Source: Branchiostoma floridae (taxonomy: Eukaryota; Chordata; Leptocardii; Amphioxiformes; Branchiostomatidae). Taken from it: 64,000 nucleotides of DNA. The notes below the pieces were generated by a model. That model did not search any database. It was given only the letters and a program-made list of their open reading frames with translations, and had not been told where the DNA came from. This document shows positions 9,101-20,000 of the stretch, piece after piece. The position numbers and the translations under genes were made by a program. The DNA lies in assembly GCF_000003815.2 (NCBI RefSeq), contig NC_049986.1, forward strand, positions 15,145,811-15,209,810, in the 5' to 3' direction. Position 1 is the first letter of the stretch, and each line of letters begins with the position of its first letter.

Positions 9101-11495
9101 ATAGAGCCTCTTTACGGGCGCGTATTTGTGATGAGACTTCCGCTAGCTCATGCTGGCTCATCCGCCGACGTGCTTTGATCACTCGGCGATCGGAAATTGG
9201 GCTCTTCTCCGTCTCATCCGGGACCTTGGTGCCGGTTTCAACTGTAGTTGCACTAGCGGTCACGTTTCTGCTATCACCACTCCTGCTCCTCTTAATGTAC
9301 TCTGCGTACGAAATCCGACGTTTGCTGCCTTGACGACGGGACTCGTCCGAGTCCTCTAAGGTAGAGCAAGGGCGCTTTACGCTACCTGTGTCGTCATGGC
9401 AAACTTTTGGATTTGTTGGTCGGTTGGTTTGTACGACTACGTACTCTTTACTTGCTCCAGCGGCCTCCTTGGCATTGTGGTGAGGAGACGGAGCGACACG
9501 GCGGAGTGTCAGCACGACAGGAGGAGGAGACAGCCGTCTCTTCTCCTCTCCGGACGGGACAGCGGGGACGTGAGGAGCGGTTGGAGTGGAGGACGCGATC
9601 CGTGAAGACTTCTCCTGATGTGACCCGTGCCTCTCCTGTCGCGGCCTGCTCCCGCTGGAGCTTCTGTCGTCTTCAGACTCCTCGTCTCCGGACAGCCATG
9701 AGGTGTTGTATGGCTGGTTTCTTCTGTCCCTGCGTTTTGTTGTAGACGTGCGCTTTGACACAGCGGTCTGAAAGGGTAACATCGAACAATATATATCTGT
9801 TATTGTCAGTTTGTGACTATGCAAACATAGCATTGTGTATTAGGCAAAGGATGCCCTAGTCTGTGCCTGGTGTTAACCAACCATCCACACAGAGGCGAAT
9901 AGGCCCGTCTTTCTTATCCACTTGCAATACGCAAATACTCAAACATTGATCACACATATCCCTGTCGCCAAAAACGTCCACCAAACACAGCGAAATGGTA
10001 CCGTCCTTGGTGCTGAATTACAGAGCTGCACATGACAAATGTTGTGATACGTGGTCGCTATAATTTCTGTGTTTTTTTTTTTTTTAAGTTTAGCTAGGGC
10101 AGTATTAGTTCAGTTTCTATTATTCTGCTGGTATTGTAAGTCAGTGCGTAACGTAGAAAAGGATCTGTTGTCGATACGACAAATTAGCATAATGCCTGTT
10201 GGACTATAGCTATCGAAACAATACGTCTTGTTTGCAAGCAGTCTGTCCGTTAAACACTACTACCTATCAACAAAGGATCTCAAAGTGTTTTGGTGAGAGT
10301 AGGTTGGAGGTTGTGTCCTAAGTTACCTTGTACGTAGTGCACAATCTGTCCTGTGAACACGACTTCAGCTGTGCTGAACCGTGCCTGTCCTGTCCCTGTC
10401 TGCCCCGGCTGGGGCTCCGCTCGTCGTCCGTGAACTCTCCGTCACCGGCCCGCCATGACGATTCGTAGGGCCTTTTCCTTCTGTCCTTGCGGTTTTGTGC
10501 CCCTTTATGTTTCGACACAACCGCCTGGAACTGGAAGGGCAATATTGAACAATGATACACAGTCGTATCATGAACCTACATCCTACAAAAGTAACTCGGA
10601 ATAACCATAAATTGCGAAAAGGAGAAGATAAAGACTATGTTCAAAACTTGTTCAGACGATGTTCAAGAAAGATCGGAAAACATATACTGTATAAACTTCT
10701 AAATACCAGCTAAGACCATATTGTGCTTTGCCGAGAACACGTTAAAACTGAGTGTCCGTACCTTGTCGTGAGGCCGGGCGCTGAGCGCTCGGGTCTCCTC
10801 CTCTACACGCTGTGGCAGCGGGAGGGTTGTTCCGGGGGGAAGCAGAAAACCTAAACGTGGACGAAATGAACTTTGTTGCTATTGATAACAAATGATCGTA
10901 GTTCTTCAAAGAGACACTATCAGGAAATAGTAATAGCACAAGTAAGGTGCACGTAAGATAGCCAAAAAAATAGTTTGCATCAACACGAGTGAAACAACTC
11001 GCTATAGAGACAAAACAAATTCGTTCACGGTCCAAGTCATACTATGAGAATTGAACCTTGACTCGTAACAAATTTCAAAGCTTATTTCTCCCAGTACAAT
11101 CTACGCTTATCGAGGAGTTTCTTAGATATGAACCGAACGTTGACGATAGGTTAGTAGTAAGTGAGATACACGATTGTTCAATGTGAAGTTCTTCACTTGG
11201 GTGTTAAAAAAAAAACAAGAGCATAAATATAATCACACTTGAAAGTACTGTCCTAGTGGTATATATATTTGAGTAAAATAAATCATACAGGTGCAGGAAT
11301 AGGCAACTATGAACGTTAACAAATAAAATGTAAAAGTCAGTTTGACATAAAATGTTGTTGATGCTCACCAAACTGCTCCCTTCTGGACTCTCGCTCTTCT
11401 CTGTGAAGAGCGTCGTTCTGTCCGATTTTCGCCGACATAGCGACTCCTTGCGTCCGATCGACGCGATACTTCTTCTCTCTTCCTTCTTTAGGCAT
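5006..11495 (-). CDS. Unrecognised disordered nuclear-like protein, copy A
   Basis: Exons on the minus strand: 11369-11495, 10762-10850, 10327-10524, 8559-9767, 7967-8206, 7301-7687, 6996-7121, an optional exon 6524-6730, and 5006-6127. Without the optional exon the frame is continuous for 1165 residues. The start peptide MPKEGREKKYRVDR is followed by an Arg/Glu helix and GFLLPPGTTLPLPQ. Residues 73-200 hold two related blocks (VVSKHKG and AVSKRTS, each followed by RRDRR, PY and SW). Residues 436-475 are a very basic helix (IEFIKREEEKIRRD, then KLRKLFRKK), possibly a coiled coil or nuclear localisation region. Residues 645-745 are the 14-residue repeat. The last exon is Ser/Pro/Thr-rich with PKKRAR-type signals and ends in an acidic tail (EEGQDARAMDI). 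No known domain is recognised. Short Gly-Leu-Pro and basic-helix motifs only faintly recall the centrosomal protein CSPP1, which is not enough to name it. Confidence 0.72.
6524..6730 (-). CDS. Copy A optional exon 8 with a lost splice donor
   Basis: A 69-codon open block (KNNQLQAGRSDRPEE through RRKVLQ) with a good acceptor (TCTTTCAG) at 6731. At its 3' end the sequence is CTTCAG|TTCAGTTT, where the related exon 7 has CTTCAG|GTCAGTTT. One G-to-T change therefore removes the donor. Copy B carries the same change. The exon length is a multiple of three, so skipping is frame-neutral. Read-through reaches a stop after FSLFSL, which would make an alternative terminal exon. Its first codons resemble the start of exon 9 (KKSNNNQAGR), and its second half plus flanking intron resemble exon 7. 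Confidence 0.55.
7301..7687 (-). CDS. Copy A exon 6: coding minisatellite (14-residue repeat)
   Basis: A 129-codon phase-0 exon. After GIRSIRNADAEIPSSHEQ it consists of about seven 42-base units encoding variants of SNPALLTSLPTPRL, then PSKPPPLSSLPTPQQVLQ. Six units contain the perfect palindrome TGACGTCA, starting at 7370, 7412, 7454, 7496, 7538 and 7580, exactly 42 bases apart. The repeat is Pro/Leu/Ser-rich and likely unstructured. Variation falls mainly at residues 4 and 11 of the unit. Confidence 0.8.
8559..9767 (-). CDS. Copy A exon 4 (large exon, basic helix)
   Basis: A 403-codon exon in phase 0 at both ends, between CTTTCAG and GTGAGT splice sites. Its first ~50 codons resemble exon 3: VSK, then RRDRR, PY, SW, GDEE, DDRS and RHGS occur in the same order, so the two exons derive from one duplicated ancestor. 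Its second half holds the SISYAEYIKR-like segment and the basic helix KREEEKIRRDQKLRKLF. This is the only region with strong helix-forming periodicity. Confidence 0.75.
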
Positions 11496-11960
11496 TGCGA
11501 ATACCAAATGAACTCATTAACACGAGAAAACGGCACGAGTGAAAAACACGTGCGGTCTCGTTGAAAGCAAAATGTGCTCTGTTTACTAGAGCGGTTGTCA
11601 GGTTCGACTTCGAGGCATAAAGATGTTCTGGAACGGGGCATTGTTGGGTGGTGGCGTTCTTTCATCCTGACCTGAGATGACCCCAACTAGGTCCCATTCG
11701 GGAACAAGAGACACCGAGTAGAAAATAAATGATCTAGTTTCACTACAGACACTAACATTTACTACTTTCATATCATTTACATACATTTATGTTTTCTTGC
11801 ACCCCATTACCCTTTTATTGCTAGTAGTCACCCTTACTATACTATCTAGTAGACGAGTATCTGTAAGACAGTACTGTGTACGTTCCTGCTAAAGGTGTTT
11901 AGAGAACCATGTGAAGACACCTCGGGTGGCCCATAGTCATGCACGTACATTTCCTGTTCA
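11496..11960 (-). promoter_or_regulatory. 5' flank of gene copy A
   Basis: This is the sequence upstream of the copy-A ATG. It is matched by 24476-25030 in copy B, so the putative promoter was duplicated with the gene. No TATA box or transcription start could be assigned by eye. Confidence 0.35.
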
Positions 11961-12009
11961 TTACCTGCATGTATGCAGGTATGGTTTTCACGGGCGTGGG
12001 AACTTTTGG

Positions 12010-12610
12010 AAGCTGGGGATTTAGGGCGCTGTATCTCGAGAACGTATGGTGCGAACACGACGATTTTTGGTACGTGGGTTGGGGGTGGTGGCTTGACACT
12101 CAGGTGTGATTTTGGGCCTCCTGGCACTTGACCTTGACATTGCAGGTGACATTTTTTGTGTTTTTTGGGCACTTTTGGCGCTGTGTGTCCGGAACGATAC
12201 GCGGGATTGCAACGATTTTTGGTGCATGGGTGGGGGGTTATTGCCTGTTGCCTAGGATTGACTTTGGGCCTTGTCGCATTTGAACTTGACACGGCAGGTC
12301 AAAGTTTGTGTCCGAGAGGGGTATTTCCGGAGTTATATCTTCTGAATGGTTGGTGCGGGCGCGATGATATTTGGCACATGTGTCGGCGGTGGCTGAATAA
12401 TTCTCAATTTTGATTTTGGCGCCCTTGGTGCTTGAACTTGACATTCCAGGTTACCTTTTGTGCGGGCACGGGGCGTGCACTGTATCTCCGGAACGCAAGG
12501 TGCCATTGTGTTGCTTTTTGGTACATGAATTGTTGGTGGTGTCCTGGCGGTCAGGTTTGATTTTGGGCTTCCTTGTTCATGAACTTGACACTGTAGGCTG
12601 ATGCTGATTT
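12010..12610. repeat. Diverged ~145-base tandem repeat, about four units
   Basis: Four successive blocks share, in order, a segment like GCGCTGTATCTCGAGAACG, then GGTGCGAACACGACGATTTT, then a ...TGGTACATGGGTTGG segment, then GATTTTGGGCC and CTTGAACTTGACATTGCAGG. Units begin near 12030, 12175, 12325 and 12470. The array is absent from unit B of the segmental duplication. The short open frames here are by-products of the repeat. Confidence 0.7.
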
Positions 12611-12737
12611 TTTCTTGGTTGGGATTCAGGACCACTAACATCTGCTTGGTTTTTTGAAAACAGATTATGGTCCAGGTTTGGGTTGATTGATAGCTCTTTA
12701 CTTGTGTAATTGTCATCTGGTTTGCAGGGGCGTACAT

Positions 12738-13106
12738 GTAGGTCACGTTCAATATATTGGGTTACTTTGTATCTGCCAGATGATGCTACAGCTCCTGCCA
12801 TACTGGTTAGGTATAATTTGAGTTTGCTTCTTAGTCTTTGTGGTGTTTTGACAGCTGTATAAACTATATAGTTCTGGTACAAGTTCCTTTACCCTGTTTG
12901 GCAATCATGGTTAAACAGAAGAAGGTCACGTTCAATATATAGAAATGAATAGAGCATAAGCATGATGCTACAGCTCCTGCCATACTGGTTAGGTATAATT
13001 TGAGTTTGCTTCTTAGTCTTTGTGGTGTTTTGACAGCTGTATAAACTATATAGTTCTGGTACAAGTTCCTTTACCCTGTTTGGCAATCATGGTTAAACAG
13101 AAGAAG
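12738..13106. repeat. Two-unit direct repeat of ~185 bases
   Basis: The segment from GGTCACGTTCAATATA (12738) through GATGCTACAGCTCCTGCCAT, the TATAGTTCTGGTACAAGTTC block and GGTTAAACAGAAGAAG recurs from about 12924 to 13106. It is almost unchanged over some 145 bases. The units differ mainly just after their shared start. Confidence 0.8.
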
Positions 13107-14645
13107 ATACAACTTTCTAAAGTGGAGGAGAAATGAATAGAGCATAAGCATAGGAGAAAGGTATGTGTATGATTTTTCCTGTGTTTCTTTGGTGATGCCA
13201 TTTCCATACTGTATGCAGGTAATTTTGGGCCAGTCATATTCACTTGATTTTTGGGCCTGCTTTTAAATCTATAGTACAGGCAGGGTTAAGTGGTGGAGGC
13301 TTTGTCAAGTATCGTCTGGTGCATTTTGTCACTGCAAATATATGATGAAATTGTTTTCCCCTTCTAAGCATCTGCTCATTGGTTTTGGGGGATGTTTGCC
13401 GGGTGTTCGCTCTGGCTACAACAGTTTTCTGAACTTTTCAAAGCTTCCATTGCCAGCAGCTTGCCATCTATAAATGGGATTGACAAGGACATTTTGATTA
13501 TTAATTCTGCTGTTAAATTTGGCTTAAATACTAGAAGAGATTTAGGCCCACGTTACATTACGGTTTTCGCGAGAGCGGGACTGGCGAGAGCGGGAGCCCC
13601 ATGTAAAGAGAGTTCCCGTCGTTGTAGTCCCGTTGTCTTCAAATTTTCTCCCGTCCACTCCGAAGTGTATGCCCGTAGGCTCAGTGGGAGTCCCCGACAA
13701 CTTCAAACTGCGTATAAAGAGAACGCGTCGGGCCCCCGACAGCCGGAGTCAGGGTTTAGGTGATTATTTCAGTGCGTAGCCATAACTTAGCAAGTTATCA
13801 CTGAAAGAAAGGGATCTTCTTTCAATTTTGAATGGGTTTTTAAAGTCCTTTTTTATCAAAAATTTTGTGGTCGAAGTTACCAGAAGTGTCAGCGAAACAA
13901 CAACGTAGTCAGGGACTTGTATTTCTTATGAAATTCAAATACTATTTGAATTTCAATCAGTTGGAAGTGGTAAGCAAACAAAAAATGAAATTTTGTTCAA
14001 TATGACAGCGTGCAGCTAAAAAAAACTGCGATCTTTATGGTTAGACTTTCCTGCGGGTGGGTTGGGTTGGTCAGATTGAATGAAAATATGATACCACCCT
14101 GGGGACTAACTGTTGCTGTTGCATGGGGGCTACCACAGTGAGATTGTCTATGGAACTACTGTACTAAGTACCATTGGTGAAATTATGCAAAGAACCTTTC
14201 AATGTCAAGTGATATATCACTCCAGAAATAAATCTTTAATGGAAGAATACACACCAAGGAGACTTAGCAGCTGCATCAGGTCAGTACATTGAAATAGGAA
14301 GATATCAGTACTAAATATATCATGTGACAGAATAAATGCATGGGCCATCTGAGAAAAAAAAGTAGCTAAAAGTTGTCTCAACAATTTCAAGGTACTGTGG
14401 TTGGTTATGTACTTAAGAAATCCAAAATAAGTAATGTTCATCCATGTCCAAACTTACAAATTCAGAAAATGGAATTTCAGACTTTTGCATGGTGCACAAC
14501 CAACACGGTAAAAAGCTGACTTTTCCAAGCACGTACCGCAGACAAAAAATACACAATAGGTCTACAGACACCCAATATATTTCATGCAGGCCTGAGGTCT
14601 ACGAACTCTTGTTTTTACTGAGACACTGTGAAAACTTCTTTTTTT
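13107..14645. other. Noncoding spacer within the unit-A insertion
   Basis: No gene is recognised. An open frame at 13392-13763 (+) includes a GC-rich patch (13560-13745) but has no splice context or family resemblance. The patch may be an unclassified repeat remnant. Confidence 0.35.
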
Positions 14646-14649
14646 TTAA

Positions 14650-15611
14650 ACCCTCAAACCACCGTATGGGGTCAAAACTGACCCAAGGCGTATATCAATG
14701 TGTGCCATTATGACATTTCTGGTCGAAAACAAATTTCCTTCCAGGAGTTTGTTTGTATATATGTTTTATAACTTCTCAAACGTTTTTACCGAGATTGGCT
14801 CATTGCTGATTAAGTTATCCTAGAAAGTTTTTGCATGGTCCAGTGGGGTCAAAACTGACCCCAGCATTTTTTTAAACAAACTTTTGCGACCCACACCTAA
14901 ACTACTTATCGTAGGACCATGAAATTTTCAGAGAATGATGTATATGTAAGCCAAAACTTTTGAAACAACTTTTGTGCCATTATCATGTTATATGACGACA
15001 TTATGGCGTCATCTTGGTAATCTCGGACGCCATCTTGGATTTTGACTGAGAACGTCATCAAATTAGCATAAATAATGAATATTGAGTCATGAAATTTACG
15101 TTGAATTTCATAAGATGTGATAAACAACTGTTATTTGCTAAGAAAACCTTAAAATTTAAATGTTTAATACAAAATTAGAAAATTTCGTAATAAATATGTC
15201 TGTCAGAATTCCGTTGCCATGGCAACATGAAAAATGATAAACATACTTTGTTTACCGAAAATGTTTGCTATCAACATTTTCTAAAAAGCTACTAAGTTTG
15301 GTGGCCCTAGCATAAGCCATTCAGGCGCTATACTGCATTGAAGTCGGTACATGCATCAAAAACCTCCTTCCCGGTCTGAATAGCGTTGGTGCAAAATGTG
15401 GTCCTCGTGATCTTTTGCATAAATTATGATAAGGAGCCAGAAGTATTCTCACCTAATCATGTCAGACTGTCCCACATAGATTGATGAAACTATACATATA
15501 TACAAATCACAAAAAGAGTCACACAAAAAGTGTATTTGTAAAAACGTTTTGGGGTCAGTTTTGACCCCATACGGTAATCTACGTCACAAAAAAGCTACGG
15601 TGGTTTCAGGG
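14650..15611. mobile_element. Non-autonomous piggyBac-like element (MITE), ~960 bases
   Basis: The ends are inverted: ACCCTCAAACCACCGTA on the left, and on the right TACGGTGGTTTCAGGG (which reads inward as CCCTGAAACCACCGTA). TTAA flanks both ends (14646-14649 and 15612-15615), the target site and duplication typical of piggyBac. Just inside each end is GGGGTCAAAACTGACCC or its complement, a palindromic subterminal motif. Another copy of it is at 14848-14864. No transposase frame is present, so mobility would need a source element elsewhere. Confidence 0.75.
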
Positions 15612-15835
15612 TTAATCAAACTGGTGTTGACGAATGTTCAATCCCTGTGTACTACCGTGGCAAGAAAAAATTTATCTTCTTAATTATGTTACGTTAGAGC
15701 GACAAAAGTGACAAAGCTGTAATGTTCTTCCAAGTTCAGCTCCTTTTTCTATGTCACCCTTTGATTGTGAAAGACTTACACTAAAAGAACATGTAGGGAG
15801 ATCTCCATACCATTAAACCTTAAGGGCAGGGATTT

Positions 15836-16370
15836 CTATTGGCGCATGCGTGCAAGCTGCCCGGTGAGTGTGTACACTGGAATGTAGTACAGGGTATAGA
15901 ACAGTAAAACTTTTTTTTTGGAAGATGTAGTGCCTTTTTTGTCATTTTTGATGTGAATGTTATAGGTTAGGGTTACTAGTCACTTATTTTGGCCCCAAAC
16001 TGTGTTTTGGAAGGGTTGGAAGACCACTAGGAGAAGTAGTCCCAAGAGGTGTGATTAGGTTAATTCTTGGATGCTTGAGGCTAAAGATCAGGTTTCCGTG
16101 TGACAGCTTTGATAAAAATTATCAAAATTATACTTTTCGGGTCCAAACTTAAAATTTCACTATATATTCTGCCCAAAATACGGAGGCAACAGACGATACC
16201 AATATAATATTGATACCTTTCTCGGAAAGAAGCAGGAAACGGCTTTCCATTGTATTTATTACGTTTTACGTCCTACGTCTCGTCGAAACTACATGTATAG
16301 ACCTTAGGGTGTCCGCCTACCTCCGAAATCGTAAAAAAAACTCCGGTCTGAGACCAAAAGTGATGCACAC
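15836..16370. other. Spacer between the two duplication units
   Basis: No gene is seen. GCGCATGCG at 15842-15850 matches the core of the NRF-1 motif but lies in no recognisable promoter. A T-run and AT-rich DNA follow until the unit-B homology begins near 16370. Confidence 0.35.
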
Positions 16371-17067
16371 ACGTTTCGGACATGACTGGGAAATCGCGAC
16401 AGGCTCGCATTCGCCGTTTTCTGACGAAATCTATTAATTACTTTTTACTTCTGACAAACGCAGTGGAGGGCCAGGAATTCGTATCAGCAATTAGTTACTT
16501 CTTCTACGTTGATGATATACCCGATTGCGATCACCAGGTAGATCATAAGACATGTATTAAATTTTGTACATCAGACATTTGCCGTCGTAGACCTATTTGT
16601 TCTCGTCCTTAATGTGCTAACGAACGTCTTTAATATCAGCTGCGACCACTCATAGACAACGAGACATGTAAGACGACGACTTGGATATAATGAAAAGTCC
16701 TTTTTTTTTAATCACAGGTCACATATACATGTACACGTAAACAGCGGTATACTTTGAGTCTCACATTTCATTAGTTAAGACACATGCATAGCCGCTAGTG
16801 CTTCTGATCATTCCTGTTAACATTAATTCCCTTTCCTATAAGCCACAATATGAACCACATAATGAAGCTTATGTTTTAAAAATTGTCGACGATGTTGTTT
16901 GGCTTACATTTCGAAGTGTGACATTTTTAAAAAGACAAATGCCATCGCATTATATCATGGGACAATCAACGGAAAATAATTCATTGCTAAACAAAATCAT
17001 ACTAAATAAATAACGCTAATTAAAGAATTTTTTGTCATTTTTGTTTTTTTACGTACAAATCTGTTTG

Positions 17068-20000
17068 TCAAATGTCCATCGCACGCGCATCTTGTCCCTC
17101 TTCCTGCTTGTTTGGCACAGCCGTGTCGACTGACGCGTCAACCATGTCGCACAGCCCGGAGTCGGTCCAGTCATACGGCTCGATCCACACGTAGTTCTGG
17201 TACCTGGCCACCATGTGGTCGGGACATGTGGAGGTGGACTGTAACGGGGAGCCGCGGTACGGCGTCAGGTACTGACCCATCGGTTTGCTTCTCCCCGTGG
17301 CGCCGAAGCGGAGCGGGTAGCTAGGGTGGCGCGGCGAACCCGGGCTGGTCGGGGGAGGGCTGTCCTGGACGTGCTCCAGCCCCGGGGGACGGGGACGGTA
17401 TAACGGAGGAAGAGGCGGCGGTCTGCTCAGGCTCTTCACCGGCTTGCAGGAGTGCCACAGCCCGCCCTCTGAGCGGCTCAGGGACAGGTTAGGGGTGACG
17501 CCGAAGTTCCACGGTGTCTCATAGCCGTCGACGCCGTCGTCTTTCTTCACGTTGTACGAAGCGTCGGAAACGTCGACAGGCTCACACGTATTGTACATTG
17601 ACGCTAGGTTAATTTGCGGCTTGAACCGTTTGCCTGTACCAGTATCTGTCCCGGTGCGCGCACGCTTCTTAGGCCTTTTGTCACCATGACGAGTCGGCTG
17701 GCTGGTTGGCAGGAGGTTCGAGGAGCTACTTCCACTGCTTTGTTCCATTTTGCGAGTAGTAGCACTGTTATCTGAGCTGCCCTGAGCTCGCTTCATTGAA
17801 TCAGTGCTGGTGGAGGACTCTACCGTTTCTGCCATTGAACTGTCCACGCGGGGACTTGGGTCATCCTTGCTTTCTGTCCCAACTAGCAGTCGTATGGCGT
17901 CTTCTAAAGGAATTCTGTCTGGCAACACTACCGGCAAAGCTGGTGTCGCTGATTCCGTGATTGTGTTGTTGTTCATATCTGACGTTGGCGTCATTAGTGG
18001 TACAGCCATCGCTGTCCGATTACTGGAGCGGCCCTGCATCGGCATCGATGCTGTAGCTGACCCCAAGATGGCAGAGTTGTCGGTTTTCCCGGCTTTCACT
18101 GCAACGCGGGGTTTCCTTCGTGTCGCTCTGTCGTTGCGACCTGCCGGGTTGTTGTTGCTCTTCTTCTGCAAGAAAAAAGAGGCACCAAAAGTTAATTATA
18201 AGTTAATGACGAAGTACCGAGACTAAGACCTATTGCGTGAAAGTCCTCTGTAGTTGATCGAGGATATTGCAGATATTGTAGCATTACAAGCAAATTTTGC
18301 ACCAATTTAGTACATAGATGTGCTAAAGTGAACGATTGAATGGCTGGCTGGCAGAAAAAGTAAAATTTACAGAATGATGACTATGTTATAACGATAACAA
18401 ACTGAACTGAAGAACCTTTCGTCTTGTGAGTGGTGACTCCTTTGGCCTGGACAGTGACGCCTGTTGTCGTACGTCACTGGACTCCTGACGTACAGCAGCT
18501 TCACGACCCGTACTGGAGTGGCCCTGTACCGGCATCCATGCTGTCGCTGACCCCACTGCAATGGGTGGTTCCTCTGGTGGAGGTCTGTCACTGCGTCCCG
18601 CCTGCAGCTGGTTGTTGTTGTTCTTCTGAAAAAAGAGGCACCAGAAGTTAACTCCATGACAATACGGAGGTTAAGACCTACTTTATATAAGTCTTGTTTA
18701 GGATTTTTGAGGATATTGCGGATATTGTTATACAGTAGTATTACAAGCAATTTACCCCATAAGTACATAGATGTGCTAATGTAACCGATTGAATGATTGA
18801 CTACAAGAAAAAATTACAGTGAACTGAATGGTGGCTGTTTTATAACAAAGCTCCTTGGTTATAACGACAAAAACTGACCTGAAGAGCCACTGTTATGAGA
18901 GGTGATGTCATTGGCGTGGACAGTGACGTCTGTTGTCGTGCGTCGCCGGACTGCTGACGTACGGCTGCTTCACCAAACATACTGGCTCTTTGCTCCCTCA
19001 TAAACTGTCGGGAAAAGGGTGCCAACGTTTAAACGTTTACTCAGAGACAGTTACTATCAATTTTCTTCAAACACTGACTATTTATCAAGGGTAGAGAACG
19101 TACCTCCAAATTTTCGATGTCTATCAGTACATCTTGGACGCGGTGCAGGGTCTTTTATGAGGGTTTGCTCTATGCATAAGGGTTCTTGATGTACGCAAGC
19201 CTGGTCTTGTCTCGTATTCTCTCACGAGATCGAGACTAGACCATTCTCCGCGTCCAAAATTTGGAGGTACGTTCTCTACCTTTAATAAATAGTCACTGTT
19301 CGAAGAAAATTGATAGTAACTGTAAACATACGTGACTGATGAACCTCTTCAACGTTACTTAGAGACCTCGTCATATGAAGATCATCACACAGGCATGGTC
19401 AGAGACGGAACGTAATCAATAAGAGTACACTGTGTTGAATATTAACATCACACAGGGAAAGATGATGATCTATCATTTTTCATCAGGCAAAATCTGACCT
19501 GTAGAACCTGCTGAGGTGTGGGCAGTGACGACAGGGGTGGCGGTTTGGAAGGCCAGGGTTTGGGTAGTGACGTCAGGAGTGGCGGATTGGACAGTCGTGG
19601 TGTGGGCAGTGACGTCAGGAGTGGCGGATTGGACAGCCGTGGTGTGGGCAGTGACGTCAGGAGTGGCGGATTGGCCAGCCGTGGTGTGGGCAGTGACGTC
19701 AGGAGTGGCGCATTGGCCAGCCGTGGTGTGGGCAGTGACGTCAGGAGTGGCGGATTGGTCAGCCGCGGTGTGGGCGGTGACGTCAGGAGTAGCGGATTGG
19801 ACAGCCGCGGTGCAGGAACCGCCAACCTCTGCTCGTGTGAGGAGGGAACTTCAGCATCGGCATTTCGGATGGTGCGAATGCCCTGTGAGAAAAAGTTAAT
19901 ATCCATGTAAAAAAAAAAACACAAAATAGATGAAATCAGAGTTCCTTTTCCACATGAGATTTGTAGGAGTATATGGGACGCTGATCTACGTGTAGGAACA

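Larger units (their letters stand above)
4200..15835. repeat. Tandem segmental duplication, unit A
   Basis: From about 4200 the sequence aligns by eye with 16370 onward, covering the 3' flank, all exons and introns, and the 5' flank of the minus-strand gene. Corresponding points lie about 12.06 kb apart at the gene's 3' end (stop 5006 versus 17068) and about 12.98 kb apart at its start (11495 versus 24475). The match runs to about 11960 and resumes at 15630-15835 (matching 25045-25215). The intervening 11960-15630 is therefore extra DNA present only in unit A. Confidence 0.85.

Noticed and set aside
5006-11495. Naming the tandem gene CSPP1
   Set aside because: Only short Pro/Leu and basic-helix motifs are alike. 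There is no collinear match over a domain, so the name was withheld.
13392-13763. 123-residue plus-strand frame as a gene
   Set aside because: It crosses from AT-rich to GC-rich DNA, has no domain or splice context, and lies in the repeat-filled insertion of unit A.
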